Below the pieces are notes generated by a model. It ran no database searches, was not told where the DNA came from, and worked only from the letters and a program-made list of their open reading frames with translations. From Roseateles subflavus (GTDB lineage: Bacteria > Pseudomonadota > Gammaproteobacteria > Burkholderiales > Burkholderiaceae_C): a stretch of DNA of 64,000 nucleotides. Within the stretch, counting starts at the first letter, position 1; each line of letters opens with the position of its first letter. A program made the translations under genes and the position numbers. The DNA is taken from contig NZ_JASVDS010000005.1 in assembly GCF_030285365.1 (NCBI RefSeq), positions 1-64,000 on the forward strand, written 5' to 3'. Positions 10,486-20,645 of this stretch are shown piece after piece.

Positions 10486-12498
10486 TCAGAAGGACTGCCA
10501 GTCGTCGTCGGCGCCGGCCTTCGGTGCCGGGCTGCTGGCAGCGGGCGCCGGGCTCGGGCTGGCCATGGGCGCCGGCTTGGGCGCTGCAGGGCGGGGTGCC
10601 GGGCGCGGTGCAGCGGCCATCGGTGCGCTGCTGCCCATGCCGGTGCTCATGCTCTTTCGCGGCTTGGCCACATAGGCCTTCTGCTGACGCTCCTCCTCGC
10701 CGAGGCGGAACACCGACACCACCTCCGTGAGGCGCACGGCCTGGTCCTTGAGGCTTTCCGCGGCGGCGGCGGATTCCTCCACCAGGGCCGCGTTCTGCTG
10801 CGTCATCTGGTCGAGCTGCACGACGGCGCCATTGACCTGTCCGATGCCCTGGCTTTGCTCGGCCGCGGCCGCGGTGATCTCGCCGATGATGTCCGTGACA
10901 CGCTGCACGCTGGAGACGATGTCCGTCATCGAGGCACCGGCAGCCTGCACGAGGCGGGAGCCGGCTTCCACGCGGTCCACCGACGCGCCGATCAGCGCCT
11001 TGATCTCCTTGGCGGCCTCGGCGCTGCGCTGCGCGAGGCTGCGCACTTCAGAGGCCACCACCGCGAAGCCGCGACCCTGCTCGCCCGCACGGGCGGCCTC
11101 CACGGCGGCGTTCAGCGCCAGGATGTTGGTCTGGAAGGCGATGCCGTCGATCACGCCGATGATGTCGTTGATCTTCTTCGAGCTGGTGTTGATCTCCTCC
11201 ATCGTGGAGACCACCTGGGACACCACGTCACCGCCCTTGGCCGCGGCGTCGCTGGCGGACGAGGCGAGCTGGTTGGCCGTCGTCGCGGCGTCGGCCGTCT
11301 GACGCACCGTGCCGGTCAGCTCTTCCATCGAGGAGGCCGCCTGCTGCAGGTTGGACGCGGTCTGCTCGGTACGCTGCGACAGGTCCTGCGCACCGACGGC
11401 GATCTCGCTGGACGCCGTCGAGATGGAGTTGCTCGCGGACCGGACGTCGATGAGGATGTCCTGGATCTTCTTGGCAAAGAGGTTGAAGGACGAGGCGATC
11501 CGGGCGATCTCGTCATTGCCGTGCTCCGGCAGGCGCTGCGTCAGGTCGCCACCCCCGGCGCTGATCTCGTCCAGCGCGGCGCGCACGCGGTCCAGGCCGC
11601 CCATGGTCTGGGTGATCGCCCCGGCGATGACTGCTCCGGAGAGCGCCACCATGATGACCAGGATGATGGCCGCGGCACGCAGCAGCGAGCTCAGCGAGGC
11701 GAGCGCCTCGGAGCGGTCGGCGGCGAGCACGAGCGTCCAGTTGGTGTCGGGGATGGGCACGCCGCGCAGCAGGTAGGTGCCGTCGCCGATGGCGGCCTCG
11801 ACCCAGCCGCCGCCGGCCGTCTGCGCCGCCTTCAGCGCATTGCCGTCCAGGGCAGGGGAGAGCGTCGTGGCCGGCTTCAGGGCCAGCTTCGCATCCGGGT
11901 GCGCAATGATCTTGCCGTCCTTGTCCACGAGGAAGGCAAAGCCGTTGGGGGTCGGCTTGATGGCCTTGACGGTCACCACCACGTCCTCGAGGAAGACGTC
12001 GGAGGCCACGACGGCCTTGGTGCCGCTACCGTCCTTGATGGCCGCGGCGAAGGTCACCACCAGCTGCTGCCGTGCCGCGTCCATGTAGGGCTCGGTCAGG
12101 ATCGGTCCGCTCGCGGCCGCGGCCTGGGTGTACCAGGGCCGCCCGGTGGGGTCATAGCCGGCCGGCAGGTTCTGCGGCGTGTTGAAGGCGATGCGCTTGT
12201 CCGCGAAGCCGACGTAGGCCGCGTCCAGGCGCCCGGACTTGGCCGCCTGCACCAGGAAGGGCACCGGCTCGGCCTGGTCCGCCACGGGCTGCAGCGCGGT
12301 GATGATGTCGCGCTGGCTGCGGACCCATTGCCCGACCGCCGAGGCGCGCGCCGCCGCCAGCTGATCCAGCGCCGACAGCTGCTGCGCATTGGTGTGCGAC
12401 TTGACGCTCATGTAGTTGGCCACCGTGGCGGCGGCCAGCGACAGCACGACCACGGCGATGCCCAAGGCAATGAGGCGGGTCTTGATTGAGTCGAACAT
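10486..12498 (-). CDS. methyl-accepting chemotaxis protein with double Cache sensor
   Basis: A 670-residue transmembrane chemoreceptor. Order: membrane helix near residues 6-29, a periplasmic dCache-type domain ([10 protein letters not shown] and GKIIAHPD are typical), a second helix near 275-300, HAMP, then the cytoplasmic signalling domain with the hairpin tip [19 protein letters not shown]. An Ala/Pro-rich linker leads to a C-terminal DDWQSF that fits the xWxxF CheR/CheB docking pentapeptide. dCache sensors often bind amino acids or other small organics; the ligand is unknown. Start: the second of two tandem ATGs, because GGAG is then 5 nt away. Last gene of the block. Confidence 0.95.
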   Translation of the reverse strand: MFDSIKTRLIALGIAVVVLSLAAATVANYMSVKSHTNAQQLSALDQLAAARASAVGQWVRSQRDIITALQPVADQAEPVPFLVQAAKSGRLDAAYVGFADKRIAFNTPQNLPAGYDPTGRPWYTQAAAASGPILTEPYMDAARQQLVVTFAAAIKDGSGTKAVVASDVFLEDVVVTVKAIKPTPNGFAFLVDKDGKIIAHPDAKLALKPATTLSPALDGNALKAAQTAGGGWVEAAIGDGTYLLRGVPIPDTNWTLVLAADRSEALASLSSLLRAAAIILVIMVALSGAVIAGAITQTMGGLDRVRAALDEISAGGGDLTQRLPEHGNDEIARIASSFNLFAKKIQDILIDVRSASNSISTASSEIAVGAQDLSQRTEQTASNLQQAASSMEELTGTVRQTADAATTANQLASSASDAAAKGGDVVSQVVSTMEEINTSSKKINDIIGVIDGIAFQTNILALNAAVEAARAGEQGRGFAVVASEVRSLAQRSAEAAKEIKALIGASVDRVEAGSRLVQAAGASMTDIVSSVQRVTDIIGEITAAAAEQSQGIGQVNGAVVQLDQMTQQNAALVEESAAAAESLKDQAVRLTEVVSVFRLGEEERQQKAYVAKPRKSMSTGMGSSAPMAAAPRPAPRPAAPKPAPMASPSPAPAASSPAPKAGADDDWQSF

Positions 12499-12571
12499 CA
12501 TCACTCCTTCTTTGTTTTCTGGCACGAGGCGGCGGACCGCCTCCAGGAGACTGGCTCCGGCCCTCCTCGGC

Positions 12572-12596
12572 TCGGATGCTGGGGGGCTCTTCTTGA
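12572..12596 (-). promoter_or_regulatory. weak candidate sigma-28 promoter for the mcp gene
   Basis: The minus strand has TCAAG, 15 bases, then TCCGA followed by GCC. Spacing and the TCCGA half equal those seen before two flagellin genes, but the end of the -10 box does not match. Confidence 0.3.
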
Positions 12597-12638
12597 CGGA
12601 GCCCTGTTGATGGACTTGTCAGTGCCGGACGGGCGGCG

Positions 12639-14786
12639 TCAGAACGATTCCCAGTCGCTGTCGCCGGCCGCCGGTTTGGGCGCAGGCGACGGGCGGGGGG
12701 CTGAGGGCGTCGGCGCCGCCACGGGCCTGGGTGCCGGACTGCTGGCACGGGGCGTGGCGGGCTTTGACGCGGTCTGGATGGGGGGGGCGCCGGACTTCAC
12801 ACTGCTGCCCAGGGCGGGGCGGGCGATCGGTGCGGGTGCGGGGCGGCCTGACGTCGACATCTGCTGGCTGCTGACCCGGAACACGCTCACGGCTTCCACG
12901 AGCCGCTGGGCCTGCTCCTTCAGGCTTTCCGCCGCCGCGGCGGACTCCTCCACCAGCGCGGCGTTCTGCTGCGTCATCTGGTCGAGCTGCACCACGGACT
13001 GGTTGACCTGGCCGATGCCATCGCTCTGTTCGGTGGCGGCGGCACTGATCTCGCCAATGATGTCCGACACCCGCTGGACGCTGCTGACGATGTCTTCCAT
13101 CGACTGCCCGGCCTCCTGCACGAGGCGGGAGCCCGCCTCGACGCGGTCCACCGACGCGCCGATCAGCGCCTTGATCTCCTTGGCGGCCTCGGCACTGCGC
13201 TGCGCGAGGCTGCGCACCTCGCCAGCGACCACCGCGAAGCCGCGGCCCTGCTCGCCGGCCCGGGCGGCTTCCACCGCCGCGTTCAGCGCGAGGATATTCG
13301 TCTGGAAGGCGATGCCGTCGATGACGCCGATGATGTCGTTGATCTTGCGCGAGCTGCCGTTGATCTCGTCCATCGTCGTCACGACCTGGCCGACGACCTG
13401 CCCGCCGCGAGCGGCCGCGCTGTTGGCCGAAGCCACCAGCTGGTTCGCCGTGCGGGCCGAGTCCGCCGTCTGACGCACGGTGCTGGTCAGCTCGACCATG
13501 GACGAGGCCGCCAGCTGCAGGTTGGAGGCCGTCTGCTCGGTGCGGTGGCTCAGGTCCTGGTTGCCGGTGGCGATTTCCGTGCTGGCCGTGCCGATGGAAT
13601 CGACCGAATGGCGCACCGTGCCGATGGTGTCCGCCAGACGCTGGCGCATGGACTCGGTGTCGCGGATCAGGTCGCCGATCTCGTCGTTGCGGGTGTTGTC
13701 AACGCTCTTGGTCAGGTCCCCGCTGGCGATGGCCTGCACGGAGTCGCGCAGATCCTTGAGCGGGCGGGCGATCCAGTTGCGCATCATCCAGAACAGCCCA
13801 TAGCCCAGGGCCGCGGTGGCGCCGCCGAGCAGGATCCAGAAGGGCACCATGGTGCGCCAGTGGCTCGCCAGCGCTTCGCTGCTGGAGACCTGGGAGACCA
13901 CCCAGTAGCCGGCCGGATCGTTCTTCTTGAGCACGGCGAAATAGGAGCTGCCGGCCGCCGCGAGGGCATTGGGCGCCCCGGACAGATAGCCGTCCGGCGT
14001 CTGGCCCAGCTCGACGAGGAAGGACTCGAGCTCCGGCGACACCTCGCTCACGGCCTTGCCCTTTGCGCTCGGATGCGAGAGGAAGCGGCCGCCCTTGCCG
14101 TCCTTGCCGACGGCCACGACATAGGTGCCGCCCGTCTCGAAGAAGCGGGCGTCCTTGGCCATCTTGTCCATGGCCTTCTGGAAGCCTTCCATGTCCAGGG
14201 CGATCGCGAGGATGCCGATGATCTTGCCGGCTTCGCTCTTGATGGGGTCGTAGTAGGCCATGTAGGCCTTGCCGTTGAGCACGGCGCGTCCGGCGAAGGG
14301 CTGGCCCTGCATCATGGCTGCGAAGGCCGGGTGGTTCTTGCCGAGCATCTGGCCGATGGCGCGTTCGCCGTTGGCATTCTTGAGCGAGCTCGTGATGCGG
14401 ATGAAGTCGCCGTCCTTGGCCGCGAAGACGCTGGCGGCGCCGCCCGTGGTGCCGGCGAACTTGTCCACCTGCGTGGTGTTGCCGTTGAGCTTGGGACCCC
14501 AGTCGCGAAGATCGCCCGTGGCCTCATCCAGCTGGAACACGGGGCCGAATTCCTGGCGGAAGGCGCCGTAGGACTGCTTGACCAAGGTCTTAGCCACTTC
14601 GTCCATGGCGTCCAGCGCATCGATGAGGGTCTGCGTCTTGTCGCCGACCCAGGTCACCGTGCGCTCATGGGCCACGCGGGTGAGCAGCACGCTCAGGACG
14701 GCACTGGTGCCCAGCAGGATGGCGGCGATCGCCGTGACGCCCACCATGGACACGCGGCGTGCGATGGAGGTGGATGAGCTAGACAT
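12639..14786 (-). CDS. methyl-accepting chemotaxis protein with Cache_3/Cache_2-type sensor
   Basis: A 715-residue chemoreceptor. A membrane helix near residues 14-35 is followed by a long periplasmic domain of the Cache_3-Cache_2 fusion type (GRAVLNGKAYMAYYDPIKSE and a later RFLSHPSAKGK), a second helix near 310-330, HAMP (ARPLKDLRDSVQAIASGDLT), the signalling domain with [19 protein letters not shown], and a terminal SDWESF docking pentapeptide. Start ATG 14786 was chosen over an upstream ATG because it follows GGGAGAT and begins directly before the membrane helix. The signalling domain shares long identical DNA stretches with the neighbouring mcp genes. Ligand unknown. Confidence 0.95.
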   Translation of the reverse strand: MSSSSTSIARRVSMVGVTAIAAILLGTSAVLSVLLTRVAHERTVTWVGDKTQTLIDALDAMDEVAKTLVKQSYGAFRQEFGPVFQLDEATGDLRDWGPKLNGNTTQVDKFAGTTGGAASVFAAKDGDFIRITSSLKNANGERAIGQMLGKNHPAFAAMMQGQPFAGRAVLNGKAYMAYYDPIKSEAGKIIGILAIALDMEGFQKAMDKMAKDARFFETGGTYVVAVGKDGKGGRFLSHPSAKGKAVSEVSPELESFLVELGQTPDGYLSGAPNALAAAGSSYFAVLKKNDPAGYWVVSQVSSSEALASHWRTMVPFWILLGGATAALGYGLFWMMRNWIARPLKDLRDSVQAIASGDLTKSVDNTRNDEIGDLIRDTESMRQRLADTIGTVRHSVDSIGTASTEIATGNQDLSHRTEQTASNLQLAASSMVELTSTVRQTADSARTANQLVASANSAAARGGQVVGQVVTTMDEINGSSRKINDIIGVIDGIAFQTNILALNAAVEAARAGEQGRGFAVVAGEVRSLAQRSAEAAKEIKALIGASVDRVEAGSRLVQEAGQSMEDIVSSVQRVSDIIGEISAAATEQSDGIGQVNQSVVQLDQMTQQNAALVEESAAAAESLKEQAQRLVEAVSVFRVSSQQMSTSGRPAPAPIARPALGSSVKSGAPPIQTASKPATPRASSPAPRPVAAPTPSAPRPSPAPKPAAGDSDWESF

Positions 14787-14883
14787 TTCCCGGATCTCCC
14801 AACTCTCTGTGTAGGGTGCACCTCCCACCCTCTGGCAATGCCGCGGGGTGGCTGTTCTCCCGCAGCTGAAGGGCCTGGCTAGA

Positions 14884-15414
14884 TCAGGCCGTGAGACTGT
14901 CCATCAGGCCCATGTCGGCACTGCTCATCAAGCCTTCGATGTCCATCAGGATCAGCATGCGGTCGCTGACGGCGCCGATGCCGGTGATGAAGCTGGTGTC
15001 CACGGCGCTGGCGTTCAGCTCGGGAGCCGGGCGGATGGCATCGCGCGAGAGCTCCAGCACATCGGACACCGAGTCCACCACCGCACCGACCACGCGGCTC
15101 TTCACGTTCAGCACGATCACGACGGTGAAGCTGTTGTATTCGGCAGTGGGGCAGCCCAGCTTGAGGCGCAGGTCCACGATGGGGACGATCACGCCGCGCA
15201 GGTTCACCACGCCCTTGATGAAGTCCGGCGAGTTGGCGATGCGCGTCGGGGGTTCGTAGGAGCGGATCTCCTGGACCTTCAGGATGTCGATGCCGTATTC
15301 CTCGGCACCCAGGCGGAAGGTCAGGTACTCACCGCTGGCCGGGCCATGGTTCTTCACCGCGACGGCGCCGCCTTCATGTCGAACGACCTGATTCGATTGT
15401 TGGACGATTTCCAT
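14884..15414 (-). CDS. cheW: chemotaxis coupling protein
   Basis: A 176-residue CheW. It links MCPs to the CheA kinase in the receptor array. After a 25-residue extension it has the two-subdomain SH3-like fold: [38 protein letters not shown] (the conserved NLRG), [13 protein letters not shown] and [18 protein letters not shown]. It sits between two mcp genes, 45 bp after the 4HB-type mcp, in the same transcription unit as cheA. Confidence 0.98.
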   Translation of the reverse strand: MEIVQQSNQVVRHEGGAVAVKNHGPASGEYLTFRLGAEEYGIDILKVQEIRSYEPPTRIANSPDFIKGVVNLRGVIVPIVDLRLKLGCPTAEYNSFTVVIVLNVKSRVVGAVVDSVSDVLELSRDAIRPAPELNASAVDTSFITGIGAVSDRMLILMDIEGLMSSADMGLMDSLTA

Positions 15415-15459
15415 GTTGACCTCAGCAAGGTTGATTGAAGCGTGGTTCGGTTGCGGGGT

Positions 15460-17265
15460 TCAGAAGGATTCCCAGTCGCTGTCGCCCGCAGGGGCGGCGG
15501 GACGGCTGGGTGCGGCCTTCGGCGCCGGCATGGGGGCAGAGGGACGGGGCCCGCTGGCGACTGCGGGACGCAGGGGCGCCGGCGCCGCCTTGGCCGCCAG
15601 GGCGCTGGTGGCAGTGATGCCCGGGCGGGCCAGCGACGAGCCCGTCGGGCGCGGCGAAGGGCTGGTGCTGCGACGCGGCTTGCTGGCCGTGGCCACGGGC
15701 GCGTGATCCCCGGCGATCTTGAACTTGCCGACGGCCTGGGCGAGCTGCTCCGCCTGGTCGCGCAGGCTCTCGGCTGCGGCCGCGGATTCCTCGACAAGGG
15801 CCGCGTTCTGCTGCGTCATCTGGTCGAGTTCCACCACGGACTGGTTGACCTGCCCAATGCCATCGCTCTGTTCGCTGGCCGCTGCGGTGATCTCGCCGAT
15901 GATGTCCGTCACGCGCTGCACGCTGGAGACGATGTCCGTCATCGATTCGCCTGCCTCCTGCACGAGGCGGGCGCCGGTCTCGACCCGTTCCACGCTGGCG
16001 CCGATCAGCGTCTTGATTTCGCGGGCGGCGCCGGCGCTGCGCTGCGCCAGCGAGCGCACCTCGCCGGCCACGACCGCAAAGCCGCGGCCCTGTTCGCCGG
16101 CACGGGCCGCTTCCACCGCCGCGTTCAGCGCGAGGATGTTGGTCTGGAAGGCGATGCCATCGATCACGCCGATGATGTCGCCGATGCGCTTGGAGCTCGC
16201 GTTGATCTCGTCCATGGTGGACACGACCTGGCCCACGACCTCACCGCCCTTGGCGGCGGCGGAGGACGCCGAGCTCGCCAGCTGGTTGGCCGTGCGGGCG
16301 GAGTCGGCCGTCTGCTTGACGGTGCCGGTCAGCTGGACCATCGAGGAGGCGGCGAGCTGCAGGTTGGAGGCGGTCTGCTCGGTACGGCCGGAGAGGTCCT
16401 GATTGCCGCTGGCGATCTCCACCGAGGCCGTGCGGATGTGGTCCGCCGAGGTGCGCAGCTGGCCCACCAGGTCCTGCAGCGCCTTCTGCATCAGCTGCAG
16501 CGAGTGCAGCAGGTGCGAGGCCTCGTCCTTGCCTTCGATCGGGCGGTCCACGTTCGTCAGGTCACCCTTGGCGATCGCGCTGGCCAGCTCCTCGGCTTCC
16601 GCGAGCGGCTTGCAAATGCTGTGCATGTTCAGCAGCGTCAGCGGCACCACGACGACGCCGCTGGCGATCAGCACGACCACGAAGATCATGAACACGCTGC
16701 TCTGGGTCTTCTTGGACTGCTCCAGCAGCTGTGCGGAGTCCTTCTGCAGGCCGGCCTGGTAGTCGAGGACCAGCTTGTCGGCCTCGCCGGCCAGGTCCTT
16801 GGCCGCGGCCAGCATGCGGTCCGCGACGGCCGCGTTGTCGTAGCCGCCGGATTCCAGCTGCTGCAGCACCGGGCGGGCCTTGGCTTCGTAGTCGGCGATG
16901 ACCGCCGGCAGCTTGCCCAGCGGCCCGGCTTCCTTGCCGTGCTGCAGGGCCTTGGCCTGCTTGAGCACCAGGTCCCGGGACTGCTCCCATTGCTGACGCA
17001 GTGCCTTGACGTTGTCCGGCTTCTCGTAATTGATGATCATGTCCTTCTCGAGGCGACGCAGATCGCCGAAGGCATGGACCAAACGAGTCAGCTCCGTGGA
17101 GTCGCCGACCGAACGCTGGAGGATGTCATCGGACTGCTTGCGCATGGAGTCCATGCCAAACAGACCGACGCTGCCCAGCGTCAGCAGCAGGGTCAGCACC
17201 ATCACGATGGCGCCGATCATGCGCAGGCGAATGCTGAACTGACGCAGCAGCGAGCTCATGCTCAT
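15460..17265 (-). CDS. methyl-accepting chemotaxis protein with four-helix-bundle sensor
   Basis: A 601-residue chemoreceptor of the Tsr/Tar-like layout. Membrane helix near residues 13-33 ([20 protein letters not shown]), a roughly 150-residue helical periplasmic domain of the 4HB_MCP type, a second helix ([19 protein letters not shown]), HAMP, and a signalling domain with [19 protein letters not shown]. The tail is basic and Ala/Pro-rich and ends in SDWESF, a CheR/CheB docking pentapeptide. Start: ATG 17265 follows AGGGAG with 8-nt spacing. It lies 47 bp after cheA, with a strong hairpin in the gap. Ligand unknown. Confidence 0.95.
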   Translation of the reverse strand: MSMSSLLRQFSIRLRMIGAIVMVLTLLLTLGSVGLFGMDSMRKQSDDILQRSVGDSTELTRLVHAFGDLRRLEKDMIINYEKPDNVKALRQQWEQSRDLVLKQAKALQHGKEAGPLGKLPAVIADYEAKARPVLQQLESGGYDNAAVADRMLAAAKDLAGEADKLVLDYQAGLQKDSAQLLEQSKKTQSSVFMIFVVVLIASGVVVVPLTLLNMHSICKPLAEAEELASAIAKGDLTNVDRPIEGKDEASHLLHSLQLMQKALQDLVGQLRTSADHIRTASVEIASGNQDLSGRTEQTASNLQLAASSMVQLTGTVKQTADSARTANQLASSASSAAAKGGEVVGQVVSTMDEINASSKRIGDIIGVIDGIAFQTNILALNAAVEAARAGEQGRGFAVVAGEVRSLAQRSAGAAREIKTLIGASVERVETGARLVQEAGESMTDIVSSVQRVTDIIGEITAAASEQSDGIGQVNQSVVELDQMTQQNAALVEESAAAAESLRDQAEQLAQAVGKFKIAGDHAPVATASKPRRSTSPSPRPTGSSLARPGITATSALAAKAAPAPLRPAVASGPRPSAPMPAPKAAPSRPAAPAGDSDWESF

Positions 17266-17280
17266 TGAAAATGCTCCCTG

Positions 17281-17300
17281 GGGCCCCGATCACGGGGCCC
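17281..17300 (-). other. intercistronic hairpin between cheA and mcp
   Basis: GGGCCCCG and CGGGGCCC form a perfect 8-bp stem with a 4-nt loop, just before the ribosome-binding site of the mcp gene. There is no T-run, so it may affect mRNA processing or stability rather than stop transcription. Confidence 0.5.
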
Positions 17301-17312
17301 GCTCTATGTCGA

Positions 17313-19457
17313 TCAATGCCGAGAACGGCGGACGAGGCTGCCCACGTCCAGGATCAGGGCCACCCGCCCGTCACCCATGATGGTGGCGCCGGAGACGTCG
17401 GTGACCTTGCGGTAGTTGGCTTCGAGGTTTTTCACGACCACCTGCTGCTGGCCGAGCAGTTCATCCACCAGCATGGCGACGCGGCCGCCTTCGGCCTCGA
17501 CGACCACCATGATGGAGCTGACGTGTTCGAAGTCGAATCGCGGCACGTTGAAGACCTGCTCCAGCTCCACCACCGGCATGAACTCGTCACGCACCTCGAC
17601 CACGCGGCCGGAGCCGCCCACGGTCTTGATGGTGTCGGCCTGGACCTGGAAGGACTCGACCACGGACGACAGCGGCAGGATGTAGACCTCCTCGCCGACG
17701 CCCACGCTCATGCCATCCATGATGGCCAGCGTCAGCGGCAGGCGGACCGAGACCTTCATGCCGTAGCCTTCGGCGGAGTCGATCTCCACCGTGCCGCCCA
17801 GCTGGGTGATGTTCTTCTTGACCACGTCCATGCCGACGCCGCGGCCCGAGACGTCGGTGACCTGGTCTGCCGTGGAGAAGCCCGGCGCGAAGATCAGGCC
17901 CCAGACTTCCTGGTCGGTCATCGTGTCCGGTGCGTCGATGCCCTTCTCGCGGGCCTTCTGGATCAGCTTCTGGCGGTTCAGGCCGCGGCCGTCGTCCCGC
18001 ACCTCGATCACGATCGAGCCGCCCTGATGCGAAGCCACCAGGGTGATGGTGCCGTGCTCGGGCTTGCCCTTGGCGATGCGGTCGGCAGGCAGCTCAATGC
18101 CGTGGTCGCAGCTGTTGCGCACCAGGTGGGTCAGCGGGTCGGTGATCTTTTCGACCAGGCCCTTGTCCAGCTCGGTGGCTTCGCCCTGCGTGACCAGCTC
18201 GACACGCTTGCCCAGCTTGGCCGCGAGATCCCGCAGCATGCGCGGGAAGCGGTTGAAGACCACCGACATCGGAATCATGCGGATGGACATCACCGACTCT
18301 TGCAGGTCGCGCGTGTTGCGCTCCAGGTCGGCCAGGCCGGAGGACAGCTGCTGGTAGAGCGCCGGGTCCACGTTGCGCGAGTTCTGCGCCAGCATGGCCT
18401 GCGTGATCACGAGCTCGCCGACGAGATTGATCAGCTGGTCGACCTTCTCCACCGAGACGCGCAGGGTGGACTGGTCCATGCCGCCGCCACCGGCACGCGG
18501 CTCGGCCTTGGCCGCGGGGCGCGCGGCGGCCGCAACGGGCTTGGGCGCCTCGGCCACCGGCTTGACCTCGGTGCTCGTGGATGTCACGGCCGTCGCCGGC
18601 ACGCCCGGGGCGTCGTCGAAGAAGCCGTAGCCCAGGTCCTCTTCCTTCTTGACTTCCTGCGGTGCGCCCGGCGCGCCTTCATGGAAGCCGAAGCCCTCGC
18701 CCAGCGGCGACAGCTGCACCTGCTCACGTGCCACGTGGAAGGTGAAGAGGTCCAGCAGGTCGTTGTCGGTGCTGGTGGTCAGGACCTTGAAGCGGCGGAT
18801 GCCGTCGGCTGCGATACCGCCGTCCAGCGGCTCGATGGTGCCGAGGTCGGTGATCTCCTTGAAGAGCTCGACCAGGTTGTCGGCCTGCGAGGGATTGCTC
18901 AGCGGGCCCACCTTCAGCTCCAGCTGGCGCGCGATCGGGCCGGCCGGCTTCGCGGGCGCAGGTGCCGCGACAGGGGCGGCGGAGGCGGCGGGCGCGGCGG
19001 CCTTCGGGGCCGGCGCGGGGCTCCCGTCCAGCGTGCCGCCGTCAACCAGCGTCTTGATGCTGAACAGCAGCTCGCCGGTATCCACCGGTGCGGCGCCGGA
19101 GCCCTGGTGGCGGCCCAGCTGCTCGCGCAAGGCGTCACCGGACTGCAGCAGTACGTCCACCATCTGCGAGGTGGGTTGCAGCTCGTGGCGGCGCAGCTTG
19201 TCCAGCAGCGTTTCCATCTGGTGCGTCAGCTCGGCGACATCGCTGAAGCCGAACGTCGCCGCGCCCCCCTTGATGGAGTGCGCGCAGCGAAAGATCGCGT
19301 TCAGTTCCTCATCGTCGGCGGTCTCGATGTTCAGGTTCAGCAGCAGCTGTTCCATGTTGTCGAGGTTCTCGCTCGCCTCTTCAAAGAAGACTTGATAGAA
19401 CTGACTCAGGTCGATGCCCGCGCTGAGGCTGGCGCCTTCGGAGGTCATTTCTCCCAT
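17313..19457 (-). CDS. cheA: chemotaxis sensor histidine kinase
   Basis: A 714-residue CheA. The P1 Hpt domain has the phosphorylated His60 in CAHSIKGGAATFGF. A P2-like region spans about 165-270 after an Ala/Pro linker. A second linker leads to the dimerisation helices, then the kinase domain with VRNSCDHGIE (N box), DDGRGL (G1) and GRGVGMDVVKKNI (G2). The C terminus is the CheW-like domain. CheA phosphorylates CheY in response to receptor arrays. ATG 19457 follows AGGAG with 7-nt spacing. It lies 26 bp after cheY. Confidence 0.98.
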   Translation of the reverse strand: MGEMTSEGASLSAGIDLSQFYQVFFEEASENLDNMEQLLLNLNIETADDEELNAIFRCAHSIKGGAATFGFSDVAELTHQMETLLDKLRRHELQPTSQMVDVLLQSGDALREQLGRHQGSGAAPVDTGELLFSIKTLVDGGTLDGSPAPAPKAAAPAASAAPVAAPAPAKPAGPIARQLELKVGPLSNPSQADNLVELFKEITDLGTIEPLDGGIAADGIRRFKVLTTSTDNDLLDLFTFHVAREQVQLSPLGEGFGFHEGAPGAPQEVKKEEDLGYGFFDDAPGVPATAVTSTSTEVKPVAEAPKPVAAAARPAAKAEPRAGGGGMDQSTLRVSVEKVDQLINLVGELVITQAMLAQNSRNVDPALYQQLSSGLADLERNTRDLQESVMSIRMIPMSVVFNRFPRMLRDLAAKLGKRVELVTQGEATELDKGLVEKITDPLTHLVRNSCDHGIELPADRIAKGKPEHGTITLVASHQGGSIVIEVRDDGRGLNRQKLIQKAREKGIDAPDTMTDQEVWGLIFAPGFSTADQVTDVSGRGVGMDVVKKNITQLGGTVEIDSAEGYGMKVSVRLPLTLAIMDGMSVGVGEEVYILPLSSVVESFQVQADTIKTVGGSGRVVEVRDEFMPVVELEQVFNVPRFDFEHVSSIMVVVEAEGGRVAMLVDELLGQQQVVVKNLEANYRKVTDVSGATIMGDGRVALILDVGSLVRRSRH

Positions 19458-19483
19458 GCTTTACTCCTGGCGTTGCTCGGGCC

Positions 19484-19846
19484 TTAGCGGATCACCTTGC
19501 CGATCACTTCGATCAACTTCGCCGGGTCGAATGGCTTGACCAGCCAACCGGTGGCACCGGCAGCGCGGCCGGCTTGCTTCATCTGGTCGCTGGACTCGGT
19601 GGTCAGGATCAGGATCGGCGTGGTCTTGAACTTGGGGTTGTCGCGCAGCTTCTTGGTGAGGCTGATGCCGTCCATGCGCGGCATGTTCTGATCGGTCAGC
19701 ACCAGATCGAAATCGCGCGTACTGGACTTCTCCCAGGCGTCCTGCCCGTCCACCGCCTCCACCACGTTGAATCCTGCGTTCTTCAGCGTGAAGGAGACCA
19801 TCTGGCGCATCGAGGCCGAATCGTCTACAGCAAGAATTGAGTGCAT
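19484..19846 (-). CDS. cheY: CheY-like response regulator (chemotaxis cluster)
   Basis: A 120-residue single-domain receiver. Acidic residues Asp8/Asp9, phosphoacceptor Asp52 (VLTDQNMPRMDG), Thr82/Thr83 and Lys104 (VKPF) are all present. Directly upstream of cheA, so it is the natural target of this kinase. It differs clearly from the second CheY at 51.3 kb, which is linked to cheZ. It could be either a motor-binding CheY or a phosphate sink; sequence alone does not decide. Confidence 0.95.
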   Translation of the reverse strand: MHSILAVDDSASMRQMVSFTLKNAGFNVVEAVDGQDAWEKSSTRDFDLVLTDQNMPRMDGISLTKKLRDNPKFKTTPILILTTESSDQMKQAGRAAGATGWLVKPFDPAKLIEVIGKVIR

Positions 19847-19895
19847 CGCTTTCTCTCCGGATAACTAGCTGATATCGACTGGATCGAGTTGATCC

Positions 19896-20357
19896 TTAGA
19901 ACAATTCAATGGACCCAGCGTCCATCTCGTCCTGCGTCACAGGGTTGGGTCGCAGGGGTGCGATCTCGACGACGGTGGTGCCGTCCTCGTCATCGCCAAA
20001 GGTGTCGCGGGCCAGCTGGTCGGCGCAGTTGCGCAGGCGCTGGCTCGTGTGAGCGATCAGTTGGGTCGCCATGTCCTGGAACTGCAGTGCGGTGATCGCC
20101 GCGGCGATGTCCTCCATCACGCGATGGAGTTCCGTGCTGCCGCTTTCGTCCGCCTGCTCGGCGGCCCGGCGCAGCAGTCCGTGCAGGACGCTGGAGGCAC
20201 TGAAGAAATGCGTCGACAGCGATTCCCCGGCATCGTCCAGCAGGCGCTGCAGGCGCTCCAGATCGTTGGTCACCGTCATCAGGTGATCCTGAAGCTCTGC
20301 CGCGGCCAGGAGGGGAAGCATCCCCGAATCCGGGGCGGAGGATTCATTCATCAGCAT
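19896..20357 (-). CDS. CheZ-like protein, putative second CheY-P phosphatase
   Basis: A 153-residue, mostly helical acidic protein and the first gene of the chemotaxis unit. In residues 91-100 it reads LQFQDMATQL. This keeps the D-x-x-x-Q arrangement (Asp95, Gln99) of the CheZ active site (DLTGQ in the CheZ at 51.7 kb). It also has an acidic tail ending in a hydrophobic SIELF, where CheZ has its CheY-binding peptide. ATG 20357 follows GGAG with 5-nt spacing; the open frame extends 47 codons further but with non-coding-like composition. A CheY-P phosphatase role is inference; a structural helical protein of the chemotaxis array is the alternative. Confidence 0.7.
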   Translation of the reverse strand: MLMNESSAPDSGMLPLLAAAELQDHLMTVTNDLERLQRLLDDAGESLSTHFFSASSVLHGLLRRAAEQADESGSTELHRVMEDIAAAITALQFQDMATQLIAHTSQRLRNCADQLARDTFGDDEDGTTVVEIAPLRPNPVTQDEMDAGSIELF

Positions 20358-20599
20358 CGTGGCTCCACGGGTTTTGTCTCTGCAGAAGCTGCCGTTGGTG
20401 TCGTCTGGGATATTCCCGCGGCGACCAGTCCGAGCCATGTGTTCATGGCGCGATCTTCGGCATTTCTCGTAGCAATGTCGATAAGACTTGTTGTTCAAAC
20501 TCGGGCTATTTCCATCCTTCGGCCAATAGTTCTCACATTGGACCTAGGGTAAACCCTTTATTTGCTGTTTCGCTGTCTCCGGACTGTCGTTTTCCAGCA

Positions 20600-20627
20600 G
20601 GCGGATGCCCTGCGAGGGGCATCCGCC
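20600..20627 (+). other. leader hairpin before the hybrid kinase gene
   Basis: GGCGGATGCCC and GGGCATCCGCC form a perfect 11-bp stem with a 6-nt loop ending 18 bases before the kinase ATG. No T-run follows on either strand. It could hinder or regulate translation of the signalling operon. Confidence 0.5.
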
Positions 20628-20645
20628 ATTGGCATACTCCCGCCC

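Noticed and set aside
15442-17268. 608-codon plus-strand frame opposite the 4HB-type mcp gene
   Set aside because: Shadow of the mcp gene; composition is His/Arg/Gly-rich and no family is recognised.
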